From the NCBI GenBank assembly GCA_016630905.1, contig WBMQ01000007.1, forward strand, positions 744,001 through 808,000: DNA of 64,000 nucleotides, given 5' to 3'. Under the pieces are notes generated by a model that had not been told where the DNA came from, did no database searches, and saw only the letters and a program-made list of their open reading frames with translations. Source of the stretch: Capillidium heterosporum (lineage: Eukaryota; Entomophthoromycota; Entomophthoromycetes; Entomophthorales; Capillidiaceae). Position 1 is the stretch's first letter; each line of letters starts with the position of its first letter. Position numbers and translations under genes: made by a program. Shown here in pieces: positions 11,256 to 24,040 of the stretch.

Positions 11256-12314
11256 AGCTGCTAAATGAAAAGTTTTGCAAATAGGTCGTTTGGTAAATGC
11301 TAGAACTACAAACTCGTTTCAATTTGTGTCGAAATAGATGAAGGGTATTGGGAAAAGCCGATGTGACTGAACTCGTGAAGTTGATGACTTGGTTTCGTTT
11401 CATTCATTGAATTTTATCAATTTAGACTCGTGAAACTGTAAGTAAATTTGATAAGATATCATGTCCCAAAATAATTTTACAAATTAAGTATATAAAGTAT
11501 ATTAAATTAGAATTATTTTGGGACATAGACAATAGTAAATCTATAAAATATCTTAGAAAAAATGGGTTCTATTTAATATTTTAATTGAGAACGATGCTTC
11601 TTTAAGCTATATTAGTTAATAGTTTAAAATATTGTAATACTACAATTATATAGAGCTTCTTTTTCTAATTGTAATTTATAATATCTAATTAGTTTTTTTA
11701 ATAAAGAAATAATAGTTTATTAATAAAACTCTAAAATATTATTGGCTTTAATATTGAAGAGCACCAAAATAATATTATAATAGATTTTATAACTTTTAAA
11801 CACTATATAATATAAGTTTAAATTTAAATAAACTTTATTAAACTATGCAAAGATAAGGATATAATTTTCTTTAGAGATCCAAATATTTTCGAATTATACT
11901 ATGTTCTAAATCTGCTGTACTGAATATAATATAAACTTTAAGGCTAAAAGACATTTAATTTGGAATGGTTTTAAACTACATTCTAGTATATTGAATAAAT
12001 GTACTAATATAGACCCAAAAAAGGAACACATACTGTTTATAGGCAGAATATTAAAGACAAGTCCTTATTGATGTGACGGACGAGCTTGGCTATATAGCTG
12101 GGTCCTTGATCTCAATCCTCAAACTAAACAAAAAATTCTGAGCCCAGCCCAAAACTAAACATCTTATTCAAAAACCTAACCAATAAGCTTGGCTAATAGA
12201 TTTGACACATCATCTACCAAAACCTCGTGACCTCAATCTAAACTATCTAAAATTGCCTTTACCTTGAAGATTCCCACACGATATCCCAACACTTTTCTCT
12301 AAGCTAAACAAACA
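11256..12314. other. Divergent intergenic region with a perfect inverted repeat
   Basis: Lies between the divergent ERV46 and ISN1 genes. It holds the 16-bp inverted repeat listed separately, long A/T tracts (11480-12000), and a C-rich leader-like stretch just upstream of the ISN1 ATG. Confidence 0.5.
11461..11526. repeat. 66-bp element bounded by a perfect 16-bp inverted repeat
   Basis: ATGTCCCAAAATAATT at 11461-11476 is the exact reverse complement of 11511-11526. The 34-bp spacer is almost pure A/T. It could be a MITE-like remnant, a hairpin in an ERV46 or ISN1 leader, or a palindromic binding site. Confidence 0.6.
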
Positions 12315-14023
12315 ATGTCCAGCATTTACAAGATTAACTACCAACTGCGTGCCCACAAAAGGGATCCATTCATTGAATTTATCAAATCGATGTTGATGAC
12401 CCCTTTCGTACTGCATGCCAAACCTCGGTACGATACAAGCCAAGATGAAAACCATGAGCAAATTGTTAAAGTAGAGACCAACAAAGCCCGTTTTGCTGAT
12501 ATTTTATTACAAGTTGAGGAGATGATAGAGGTACTTTACTTTAAATAGTTTAATATTTATATTTCAAGGAACATCGTCGTAAATCGGATTTAGGTACAAA
12601 TTTTACATTGCTTTGATAGTATACTTAGCTATATGTAGGTGTTCGCGAACACAGTAGATTAAGTAGACTGGTACCAAGCATCGGAAACTTCTTCACTCCA
12701 CTACCTTTGAAGGAAGCTTTCTTGAAGGTCAACGACGAGCATAATATCACTTCGAGACGCTTTGTACCTCCTAGTTTCAATGAAATTCGCATGTAGTTTT
12801 TAGAATATCAAACTAAAAGCTAACTCATATCGTTAAGGGTACTGAACGTTGCTCAAGTGGATGCCATTTCACCCAAGTTAAAATTGGCCACCTTGTAAGT
12901 CAAAAAATATTTGTGTGTTTCCATTTTAACATCTATTTTCTAGCGATGGAGATATGACTTTATGTAAGCTTTTAAACCCAGCTATAATGATGGGTTCTAA
13001 CAATATCGCCAACTTTTAAATTGAATATAGATGCCGACGGTATGGATTTCGAAAAGGATAGTGCTTTAGTCAACCAAATCATCGAACTTCTAAATCAAGA
13101 TATCTTTGTTGCTGTAGTTACAGCCGCTGGTTACGGTAACGACGCTAAGCGTTACGAAGGTAGACTTTCTGGCCTTTTGGATGGGTTCCGTAACTCCAAG
13201 CTTTCTTTGATTCAACTGCAGCGTTTTTACGTATTCGGTACTATTTATATTTATACTCTTAATTACTTACACTTACCTTGTATTATATATTAAGGTGGTG
13301 AATGTAACTACTTGTTCCGTTGTGAAGAGGGGGCTCGATTGAAGTACATTGACGAAACCGAGTACTTCCCTGAAAGTATCCCCAAGTGGTCGGAACAACA
13401 ATTAGAACAATTACTGGATATCGCTGAAAAAAACGTACGCCGATGCTCGGAGGAGATGAACTTGAAGTCCACCATCATTCGAAAGTCTAGGGCTGTTGGT
13501 AATCGATCTTTTTATCTTTAAATATTAACTTTTCTATGTAAATAGGATTGATACCTCAGCCTGGTGTCAAGATCAAGCGCGAAAACTTGGTAAGCATATT
13601 TTAATTATACCTATTTCTCACTCTAAATTCTAGGATGAATGTGTACTTTCTACTCAAGCTTATTTATTGGAAAAGCAGCGCAAGTTTGCCTTGGATGGAG
13701 CTGCCGAGATCCCTTTCTGTGCCTTCAACGGAGGTTCCGATGTCTGGGTAGATATCGGTAACAAGCTCATCGGTGTTACCATCCTCCAGAAGTATCTCGG
13801 AGCTGGCCCCGATCAAACTTTACACTTTGGTGATCAGGTATTACTATTTCTTCAGTATAGACATAGTATATTTATTTTTTATTAGTTCTTATCTACTGGA
13901 AATGATTACGCTACTCGATCGGCTTGCTGTACCAGCTGGATAGTCTCTCCTGAGGAAACTCAGATGATGTTGCAGCTACTTCTGGATAACTTTGAAAAAT
14001 TGAATGCTCAGACCACCAACTAA
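12315..14023 (+). CDS. ISN1: IMP-specific 5'-nucleotidase
   Basis: Ten exons (12315-12530, 12569-12593, 12639-12792, 12838-12894, 12944-12963, 13031-13237, 13295-13498, 13546-13589, 13634-13837, 13886-14023) join to 422 aa. The family landmarks are VPSIGNFFTPLPLKEAF, RRFVPPSFNEIR, FDGDMTL (HAD-like DxDxT nucleophile motif), NKLIGVTIL and GDQFLSTGNDYATRSACCT. ISN1 hydrolyses IMP to inosine and phosphate in the cytosol, feeding purine salvage. A 20-nt exon carries the catalytic motif. The intron before ADGMDFE is the longest of this gene (67 nt). No truncation is seen. Confidence 0.93.
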
Positions 14024-14420
14024 ATTCTCATCAACCCGGCTTGTGATGACCTTATTAAGGCTGACATCTATCTTTAATACTTCAATATAAATTGAATATT
14101 TTGAAATATTAGACTAATTGTACACTATTCTTACAGAATAGCGAAGCTCCTTAATAGAAATGATTATTATTTTATAAAGTATCAAATATAAGCTATAAAG
14201 TTTATATGTTTCGATAACTACATGGTATACTACTGGAATTGCCTTTAGTCTATATCAAAGTTTAATTCTATTGATTACATATTTACTGACTCATTAGCAG
14301 CATATATAAATAACTATATTTTATAATGCGTCATTCTAAATAAACTATAAAAGTATAAAAATATTAAAAGGTCAAACTTTATAAGCCTTAGATAAACAAC
14401 TTATTAATCTAATGGATGGT
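14024..14420. other. Short intergenic region between convergent genes
   Basis: About 0.4 kb of A/T-rich 3' flank shared by ISN1 and the glutamate-cysteine ligase gene. No feature seen. Confidence 0.5.
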
Positions 14421-16705
14421 TTAAATAGCGTTGGGGTCCAACATCCCCTTAGCTAAACCGTACTCCCCATTACTAATCTTCTCCAAGCACTTCATCAAAT
14501 CGTAGTTTACCGATTCGCTAATCATGGAATCCTGCTTGTAGTCAGGATGCTCCTTTACAAAATTTCTTATGAAAGTAGCGTTGGTGATCAAGGTACCGTT
14601 TGCTCGAGAAGATACCAGTTTAAGGTACTTGCCTAAAGTACATCTAGTTTCAACGTCTACGTCGATAAGGCTGAGGTAGGAGTTGATGATAGGAATCAGC
14701 CCGACAAACTGACCAGCCTTACCGTTGATGATAGTATTGATGGACATAAGCTCGTAGCTGTCGTCATCTTCTTCACCTAAACAATCAAAGCATTTAATAA
14801 GTGGATCGAAATTGTTAAGATTACCGGTTGGGAAAACTTGTTTACGGAAGTAGAATTTCTCTTGGTTTACGGCGTCACGCTTCTGACCATTGAACATATT
14901 GGCATCAACCTACAGTTACAGAAAATACGATATTAGTTCAAAAGTGATGTAGTATGGATATCTACCTTAGAAATTGGCAAATAAAAGTTCAGTTTGAAGG
15001 TAAGGATAGCTCGAGTTAACAACACTACAAAGATGGCAAATGCGGCATTCTCAAAGTCAGTTATCTGCGCTTCCATAGGGCGGAACTCAACTCTCCAACC
15101 GATAGGAGAGTTTGGCGGTGGTGGTTTAAATCGCATAGTCTGCCAGTTTGTACTTTGTAGATTCTAATAGCCACTGAATAAATAGTAAGGAAAAGGAAAG
15201 GGTACCTCAAAGTGATCAGAAGAAATGCTGTCATCCTGCTCAATTAACTCTTTGTAGATAACTAAAGGATCTCTAATGAACAGATGGGCGACATGCTTAG
15301 CCAACAAGTCGTCAATATCTGAGTTGGTTGTTAGGCTTTGTGAAAATAGTTTTAAAGAAGTTACCGTTTTCACGAAGTTTCTTGTAGATTTCTTCATCGT
15401 ACACCAAGTCCAAGTCATTATATTTGGCCTTGAAATCAGAGTCGAGTGAAAGGTAGGAATCAATCGAATCATAGCGGGATTTGTTGATTAGACGATAGCC
15501 ATTAGAAAGCGGCTATGTAATTGAACATTAATAAGTTTTAAAAGATATGCTACCTTTTCACCACGTTCCTCTGGGGTACGATCATCAACCGACTGAGCAA
15601 TTACGGTCCAACGACAATCGATATCAGCTAAGATACCTCTGAAAATTGGAGCCGCGGCGGTCAATGCCAACTAATAGTAGGATGTTAAAACTACAATGAC
15701 TTGTAAACTTTACCATAATAGGAGCAACCGGAGTAAGATGATCGTATAACCTTCTTGCTTCCCGGATATTAGATGCTTGGAAAGTAATCTGCAAACACGA
15801 GCAACCCATGCCAAAGCACATAGAATCCATATAGATATGGTCGACTTTAGCTGCCCCGTTCTTGGCTTCGCAATCCCCAGGGTAGATGGTACGATCGTAA
15901 GGTATAGTAGGATCGACAAAAGGCTTGATAGTAGCACTGTCGAAGAAGACGGGAACATTGATGGCAACTTTAGATCCACGACGGCGGCGAATGTTTGCAG
16001 TTAGTGTACTATCAAGTATAAAACCCATTAGTAAGATACTAAAATGAATAATTACGGGAATCTAGCATGGGCATTGATAATCTGATCGGGAACGAACAAC
16101 GACCTTGAAGCTTTACCGTCGGCAGCATGTTTAGGTGTCAAAAAGTCTTCTGATCCGAGCTTTGGGAATACGGTAATTGAAAGCAACGACTCATTCTCTT
16201 TCATAAATGAACTAGCATATTCACGTCTTTCAAATAATAAGTTTGTAAACAAATACGATTTAAAACGAAAGGCTACCTAAGTTTCATATTGGCCTCAACT
16301 CTCAACAAGTCTTGAACGGTTCCTTCGTAGGGGGTGCCAGGAGTACCTTCCAACATATAACGACCATACTCGGGTCTCCAAGCGGTTTTCACAGTACTAT
16401 TAACAATTTTAATAGGCATAAATAATGAAAAATTACCTTCCATTCTTAATGGCATCCTCCTCCTCCTTCTGTAACAGAGGCAAGAAGCTATCTACTCGAA
16501 GCGATAATCGAACTTTGTTATTTGAGTCGTCGAATTCGACCATCATATACTCAACTTCGTCACCCCACAGCAGTACGTCGTTTTTACGATCTTTCAGTTT
16601 ATGGTAGATGTTGATGAACTGTTGGATGCCATGCTCACGAACTTGACTAGCGAACTCTTTAGCCTCTGACCAATCCAATGGTGTACCTAATGACAACAAA
16701 CCCAT
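14421..16705 (-). CDS. GSH1: Glutamate-cysteine ligase catalytic subunit
   Basis: The start [19 protein letters not shown] and [16 protein letters not shown] match eukaryotic GCL. Later come [92 protein letters not shown] and [16 protein letters not shown]. The enzyme joins L-glutamate and L-cysteine using ATP, the first and limiting step of glutathione synthesis, in the cytosol. About nine exons are separated by introns of about 40 nt. The cysteine-rich FGMGCSCLQ motif is intact. The ATG at 16703-16705 fits the family start exactly, and the protein ends soon after [15 protein letters not shown]. Confidence 0.94.
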
Positions 16706-17564
16706 CTCTTCTTTGCTTAAATTATCTAGTTTACAGCAGCCTTTTCAAGTACTAAACCTTATATGCTTCGCTGTTTATCGATAAAGGGTCGTTATAAGTT
16801 GTGCCTTCAATATTTAGATCAAAAATTTGAAAAGTATTGAGTTCTTAAGAAGAAACTGCAACTGCAAAATTTCACTCAATTAAAATAAATCCAGTAACTA
16901 ATCATTGGTTTGAAATTTTCCAGTTTCATCTGGATTTGGAATTTGAAGTGCAAATTTCTTAGAATAGGCTTATTACTAATCACAGCTTCTAGCTCAACTA
17001 TAATCAAAACAAAAATGCCCACATCTGTGATGCTTAGGTTTTGATTGGCTACTATATTAATAATGAGATTTGAATTATAAATGAAGATTGGAATTCTATT
17101 TGTTTCATTTTAAATATCACCTGCATATTATAATTTTATAAGATAAAGTGTAGATAAACTTGAACGAAAATAGCTAGTCTAACTCAATAATGAAACCAGT
17201 TGCAATTTATATATATAAAAGTTAGGATGTATTGTGCATAAATATTATATTGGTACATTGAGCTATTTTAGCACAAATCAGTCATAGAACTTCTAAAGAT
17301 ACGATTGGATTCATCCCAAATTTGATTCAATCAAGAATAGAATTCTTACCAATCATCAGCAACCAATTTCAAAGAACAGGTCTGAAGTTACTTTGCAAAC
17401 CAAATGAGACCCACGTATAAGTTATACAGCTAGAGAACTAAAATTTTACTTTACAAAATCCCAAAATTCAATAGTTATGTTAGAGCCATCAACCATCCAG
17501 CAAAGTCACTTCAACACCAATATAAAAGGTCCAACAGCAGGTCAAGAGATTTAAATAGTCGAAG
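16706..17564. other. Divergent promoter region between GSH1 and carrier genes
   Basis: About 0.86 kb shared upstream region. A TATAAAAGG box near the carrier gene is listed separately. No coding frame seen. Confidence 0.5.
17521..17529 (+). promoter_or_regulatory. TATA box of the mitochondrial carrier gene
   Basis: TATAAAAGG, 36 bases upstream of the ATG at 17565. Confidence 0.5.
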
Positions 17565-18740
17565 ATGGTAGACAAACGCAGCAAAGATTTCCAAGTTGCC
17601 GACATTGTATGTGGAGGGTTGGCTGGATTGGTTTCCAGGTACTTTTAATTAACAAAGTAGCAACATCTAATTTAAACAGAGTTGTCATTTCACCATTAGA
17701 TGTTATAAAGATCCGACTTCAGGTTAATACCAATCCTATTTTCAAAAACTAAATGTATACCCAGGTCCAAGAACGAGTAGCAAGTCAGCCTTTGAAGTAT
17801 CGAGGTATCATGCAAACCTTCCAAACTATACTGCGTGAAGAGGGACTCAAGGTACGTCACCAATAATATTAGAGACTAAGTAAAATTACAATAGGGGTTT
17901 TGGAAAGGGAACTGGTCAGCCGAATACTTATATGTCAGTTACGGCGCCATACAATTCTACTCGTTCAACCAAATCGACACCGCATTGGTAACAGTTGGCT
18001 TTATTTGTTTTTACTAACTTTGGACTATAGAAACAACATGTATCGACTGAAATGGCCGCATTCGTAAGTGGAGCTAGTGCAGGTGGCCTTGCTACCATGC
18101 TGACCTACCCTTTCGATCTATTACGTACTAGGTTTGCTATACAGCAGTCCCAAGATGGAAAAGTAAATACATGTATATATATTTATTAAAATACTTATAT
18201 AGCGCTACCTGAGCCTAAAAGATGCATTTTCAACGATATATAAGTCCGAAGGTTTGGTTGGGTACTACCGTGGCCTAGGTCCAACACTATTTCAAATTCT
18301 ACCCTACATGGGTACTATGTTCCTGACCTACCGATTTACTAAAGAGACGTTGGATGCCAGAGTACGTTTTTATATACCTCACTTAAATTAAAGAATAATA
18401 CTAGGGACCTAATTCCTTGGAGAAGTACAATGACACTATAGCCGGATCATTGGCTGGTCTCGTATCCAAGACCGGAGTCTTCCCTCTCGATGTACTACGC
18501 AAGCGTATGCAGGTATATAGAAAATTCAACAATCCACTTTCTAACGATTTTTGTTAGACCTTGAAGAATGGTGAAAAGATATCTTCGACTCGCCTTCTAA
18601 TGCGTATTGTCACGAGGGAGGGTGTATCCGCTTTATACAGAGGGCTTATACCAGGATTGTTCAAGGCAGTACCGGCGGCTGCTGCCACTTTCACCGTCTA
18701 TGGGTTCTGTGTCAGCTGCCTCAACCAACAAACCACCTAA
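17565..18740 (+). CDS. TPC1: Mitochondrial carrier, thiamine pyrophosphate type (TPC1/SLC25A19)
   Basis: Three carrier repeats are present, each with the PX[D/E]XX[K/R] signature: [22 protein letters not shown] and [11 protein letters not shown]. The repeats also contain [14 protein letters not shown] and [11 protein letters not shown]. Residues such as [16 protein letters not shown] and [12 protein letters not shown] resemble the thiamine pyrophosphate carrier, so the substrate assignment is by overall similarity and is less sure than the family. Several 35-50 nt introns interrupt it. The first exon is 17565-17638 and the stop is at 18738-18740. It resides in the inner mitochondrial membrane. 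Confidence 0.85.
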
Positions 18741-19255
18741 TTCTTTAGTTTAGTTTCAGGGCTTGAAATTTGATGTTGATGGAAGTTGGAGTTTTAGGTT
18801 GGCAAAAGGATAGCTTGTAGTATAGAGGGTTGGCTGCTAACGAATAAGTTTACTTATTTCTTTAAGTTTAAGTAGTAAAATGTTTAATTAATTTATACAG
18901 CTTTTATCGAGAGTTTAAATTAAGCCTCGCTTTTTGATATAGTCTATTCACATATTTTTGAACTATCGACCATTCAATATAAATACTTGGTTTGGGTGAT
19001 ATCTAACTTACTATATAAGCGTTTGAAATATAATTACTAAATTTGATCAGATAATATATATATAATTATGGATTCAAATAGCATAAAAACACTGTTATAT
19101 AAACTGCCAATAGAAAAATATAGTTCAGTTTTTTAATGCCAACTCATCGAGATAGTTGCGAGTTGCAAATTCAAAAGTTAAGTTCAAGTTCAAATCTAAA
19201 TCCCATATCCATATATACTATCACCAAAGAAAATTTTAAATTTTCTCAAGATACA
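18741..19255. other. Intergenic region between convergent genes
   Basis: About 0.5 kb of 3' flank, A/T-rich near 18880-19080. Nothing seen. Confidence 0.5.
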
Positions 19256-22200
19256 TTAAGCCAGAGTTATAGGAGCCTTCTCCTGCTGATTAGCAGCATT
19301 AGGTTGGTTCCTTCTGGGGTCGACTTTGGCTTCTTCCAACTGGAGTACCTCCTGCAACAATTTCTGAGTCTCACTATCCAGACCCTGGTGCAAAAGCTCA
19401 AATCCATTGTTGGTGGATTGGGCCTGGTGATAGGCCTTACGGAAGAAGTCGTAGATATCCAAGCCGGATAAGCTCGATTTGATGGGGTCACAATCGGTGA
19501 TCTCTTCTTCTTCGTCATCGTCATCGTAGTAATGGGAGGAGTTTGACGAGGAGAGGTTTCCATTGTGGGCAGCTGCCTCATCGGCTAAATCAGCTAACCG
19601 AGCTAGCTCTTCAAAGTTCTCTTCCTCTTCTTCACCTTCTAAACAGAATTAGTTTTGATAGAAGCCTGTAAAATTACCTCGGTTGTCAATAGTACCGTTC
19701 TCGGTATCTATGCTGTCATCGTCGAATTCTTCCTGATACTCTTTGATGGCGATGTGTTTCTCTAAAGTTTGACTATTAGTATTGAAAAAGTATATCAAAA
19801 TTACTCTCAAAAGCGTCAGGTAAAGTCTTGAAGTTCTGTAAGATGGCGTTCAAAAGGACGTTCCAACCCGATTGCACCGACTGAGGGAGGTGATCAAGAG
19901 GGTGGGTGATGAGGTTGGATAATGCAAAGATGGAAACTTTCTTGTCATGGACACCGAAGAAGAGTTCGAAGCTGCGGAACCACAAATCAAAGAAACCGAC
20001 TGTGAAATGGTTGGCTTCCATGGCCTGTAGCGTCGTCTGCATGTCAACGGCCAAAGCTACTACGGCGATCTTCAAGAGGTAGACGGTCAGCTGCTTGCCT
20101 TTAGGCATCTTGTCGTCACCAAGGACAGGGAAGATGACCTGCAACACGCCGGGGATGACTTGGTTGGTAATGGGACCGGAATTCAGAAGCATGGAAATGA
20201 CCATCTTGCAGGCCAGTACCTTTTCAGAGCTATCAATTTCGGGGTCTTCAACGCTGGTCTTGAACATACCGAGGAGACGTTGCAGCAGTTCGGGGTGGTT
20301 GGCCAAGTAGGTTCCGTCGTAGGCGATGTAGTTGTCGAACAAGTTGAAGACCTCAGCCATGTAGTCGATAAAACCCGAGTCGACGGCGGCGTTGATGAAG
20401 TCAGCGATCTGCCACATGGTTGGCGAGATAGCCTTCAGGGCGAAGACGAAGCTGTCGATCAATTCGAAAGCCTCACCCTGCAAATCGAATCCGTTGGTGC
20501 TAAACACGACTTTGATTATGGGGAAGACGATAGGTTCCAGCTGACTGATGATCTCAGGGTTGTCGTTCAAATTGAAGATGATGGTACCGACGGTGCGTAG
20601 GAACCCAGAAGCGGCGTCGATTTTGTCCAAGGTTTCATCGCTTTCGCCGTCAAAGGTATCTACTCCATTACCGTTGGATTCATTCAAGTGGTTGACCTCT
20701 TCAGCCAATCGCAAGAAGTTGTTGACTAATGAGTGGCACAACTGTACGTAGTATGGCTTGAGCTCACTTGGGAAGTGGTCGACGAAGGTCTCAATAACCT
20801 TGGTCAGCGCGTCAAAGTCGATTTGTGAGGACAAAACAAGCAATGTTTCGGTAATCTCGGAGACATGAGGTGATACTGCGCTCTCAATAGTCTCGTAGGC
20901 GATGAGGTGCTCCAGTCCCATAGCAGCGGTAGCCCGGATGATAATCTCAGGATCTTTGAGGTGAGGTACAATGGTGTTGAAGGCCAGCATTCCGGTGCTC
21001 TCGTTTACGAAACCACCCTCACTGAACTTGGAGATCAACATGCAAGCGCGGAACCGGAGCATCTTGTTGGGGTTGTTGACTTCAGGGAAAATCAACTCAA
21101 TGCAGAACTGCTCAACTTGAGTGCGTACCTTTGAGTTAGCCGAGGTCAATACGTCAACGATGGCTTCAATCATGGCAAGGGCACCATCCTTGGCCAGGTC
21201 ACATTCCAAAGTGTGTGCGGGATTGCTACGAACGACCTCAAAAATAAAATTCAAGATACCATCCAGAGTCTGCTTGCGTCGGGTGTCAACTAAGGCGTTC
21301 AACAAGTTACCGGCTGGCTCGCTGAGATAGATACCACTGGAAAAGTCGGTCATGTAGATGTGTTTGTTCAAAAAGTCAACTGGGTTCTCTTCCCAACGCT
21401 CCAGATCGTCCTCGTTGTACTTCATGTAGGGGAAAATGAGCTGTTTGACAATGGGCTCCAGATGAGGTTCCATACCCTGCCAAGTTACTTTATGAGACAC
21501 GGCTTCGTTGAGGAACTCAATCAGTCGCAGGACGCAGGCCTTGGAGAGCCACATCTTTTGGTTGACAAATAACGTCATCTGCTCTAGGTAAACCTTGAGC
21601 ACGTTGGGGGCAAAGTGCTTCATGAACTTGATCGAAAACTTGTAGTATTTGCTCTTTTCGGATTGCTTGGTAGGGTTACCGTACCGCGAGAACAGGAAAT
21701 TCAGGCACTCAAACGCCCACTTGCGGGCCTTGACCCAGGGTAGTCGTTCACGGGCAGACTCGTCCTGGGGAAGGCTTTCGAGTGGAATTGCCTTCTCGAC
21801 CACTTGGATGAACAGGTTGCCCCAAGAGATCAGTGTAGCGGGATCCTGCTGGGAGGGCACCAGATTGTTTTTGATACTTTTGCGGTAGATCTTAAAACAC
21901 AAGTGGACGACTTGGGCAGCTTCGTTGGTGTCAACTTGGAGCAGCGCCAAGCAAATAGAGTTTAGAGTTGGGAAGAAACCATCAATAACTCCCTTCAAAG
22001 GAATGGAATCTTTAAATTTCTTGTATCTGGGAAAGTCAGTTTAAATTTAAATAGCTAAGCTTACTGGTAAACTTTGATAAGGTCGTATAGGCCAAGTAAA
22101 CCGGTGTACATCATGTTGTACTGCTCAGACTTGAGTAGGGTATTAAGGGCAGGCAAAAATTCGGGCCAGTCTTTGGGATAGTCTTTTTGAACAATCGGGT

Positions 22201-22656
22201 GAATAGCCTGAACCAGCATTTTTCTAATCCAAATGTTCAATTTATATATAAAGTTTAAAAGTACCTGATATTATCGGGTACAAGCACCATAACTTCAAGA
22301 ATTGCTGATTTAATGGAAGCTTTTTCCTCTGGGGTTAGTAATGGCTCGTTCTCAGTGGTATAGTAATTCTTCTCCCAGCCACCTACGCATCGGTTTTTCA
22401 AGTAGATGGAAGCTAAATAACAATAAGAACAAAATACTGGGGAAAGCTACCAGCTAATCGGACATCAGGTTGAGTTTCTGGCGAACCAATCAAGGACAAA
22501 ACTACGGCTAAGGAATTGGGGGTGGACTTTAACTATACAGCAGCTTGAGCAAAATAAAATATTTTAGGTTACCTCGACGAGTTTTTTACCGGCTTCGGCT
22601 TGGAGCGTCGGGTCCAAAGTAGCCTTGAAGATTTCGCCAACACTTTTCACGTCCAT
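19256..22656 (-). CDS. Importin-7/8 family nuclear import receptor (Nmd5/Sxm1-like)
   Basis: A karyopherin-beta of roughly 1,030 aa. The N-terminus (start 22654-22656) has KATLDPTLQAEAGKKLVE, then SPETQPDVRLAASIYLKN and WEKNYY, typical of the importin-beta N-terminal HEAT repeats. The large exon 21998-19776 carries the arch of HEAT repeats, including YLEQMTLFVNQKMWLS and LRFRACMLISKFSEGGF. An acidic Asp/Glu cluster lies near the C-terminus (around 19500-19640). The protein ends LDIYDFFRKAYHQAQ then EKAPITLA. It carries ribosomal proteins, histones or transcription factors into the nucleus under Ran control; the exact cargo is not readable. Small 5' and 3' exons flank the 2.2-kb exon. Confidence 0.9.
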
Positions 22657-23167
22657 CTTGTCTATGTTCCTTACTATCTAACTTAACTTTACAAAGTAGA
22701 GCGGGTTCTGGTTATCGACCACCAACAACTTTTGATTAGAAATGGGTGATCACTTTGATTGGCCAAGTTGTCGAATAGTCGGAATTTTCAGAAAGAAATT
22801 TTGGATTTGGCAAAAGTTTAATCTTTTGTTGGGAATATCTCTATTCATGAAATCGCTACTCTGTTCAGGAAAACAGTGCAAGTTTTTACGAGATTGATTA
22901 TAAAAAATTGCAGATTTAAGGAACTGGGTTGTATGGGAAACTTGGGTTGATGAAGTTTATCTAGTAGAGTTTTTCGTTGGGCTGGTTTATTCAACAGCAG
23001 CCTGAATCTATTTCAGAATTCCCTATTCTTTTGAATAGTTACCACAATTTAAATCTAGAATGGCTTTAATTTTTAAATAGGATTCAAAGTATAACCCATT
23101 TTAAGTACTGAAAGATATATCCCCATTAATCGGTCTTAAGCCGTGGTATGCTTGTCTTTAACTTAGC
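22657..23167. other. Intergenic region upstream of the importin gene
   Basis: About 0.5 kb without recognisable features. Confidence 0.45.
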
Positions 23168-23869
23168 ATGTCCACTGCCAAACTTTTCTTCAAAATGCTA
23201 CTACACCTGCTTAGAACAAATGTAAACTTAAGGACAAATCGAATGAGACCCAGACAAAATTAGGGCTTCACAAATTTAACTACAAATTGGAACGAATTTA
23301 ACGAGAAAATACTGTCAAAAGTAGCCAAACAAAAGTCGAGAGCTCCTCTCTCTACCCCAACTTGGCTTTTCAAAGTAATTAACACTAAGTTAGCCGGTAG
23401 GCCTAAGTCGCCAAACCGTCAACATCAACCACAACTAATAATAGCACTCTGCTTTACTACCCTATCAAAGCTATTTACAGCTCTGGTCTACTGCAAGTAT
23501 AAGCCTGATAGTAAGCACAATCAATTTGGAAGCGGAGGATACCATTTACTTTATATTTACTTAATATTTACTACTAATACTACTATTTTAACGACTTCCA
23601 TCTACTTTGGTAACTCGACGTTAAGCTTTCTACAACTTTGTTCTTTCCTTATCTCTAAAGGTTCTTTAACAGCCAACTTACGCTTTTACTACTTTTACTG
23701 GTTATCGGTAGTTACTAGAGAAGATCCGCTTGAAATACCATCGGCATCGAGTTGTAATAAGCTAAAAGAATTGACCTGCAGCCAACTAATTAATAATATT
23801 CAGCTTCGACTTCAACTTAATATCCAAAGTACTCTAATTCTGAAACACGGAGTTTCAACCCAGCTTTAG
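23168..23869 (+). CDS. Candidate two-exon gene, unknown protein of about 219 aa
   Basis: Exon 1 (23168-23221, starting ATG TCC ACT) joins in phase across a 42-nt GT-AG intron (23222-23263) to a 201-codon open frame ending at TAG 23867-23869. That frame contains no ATG, so a search for ATG-started frames misses it. The product is Ser/Thr/Leu-rich. It has two hydrophobic stretches, LIIALCFTTLSKLFTALVY and a second around YHLLYIYLIF, a possible two-TM protein. No family is recognised. The strand is unusually poor in G here, which lowers TAG and TGA frequency and weakens the argument for coding. Confidence 0.35.
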
Positions 23870-24040
23870 TATTCCAGTGTAAGCCAGCATTTTTATCTTT
23901 TATCGAAAGTTTAATTAAGACACAGTTAGGGCTTTAGCATTATATATAACATACTTACATTTATTTCCCCTTTATTAGGCCAACCACTATAAAAGCAAAG
24001 ACATCTAAACCAATTTAGCACTACCGTCCCTAATTTAACT

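Noticed and set aside
19267..21888. Several long frames on either strand across the importin gene
   Set aside because: Shadows of the importin coding sequence; their composition follows from its codons.
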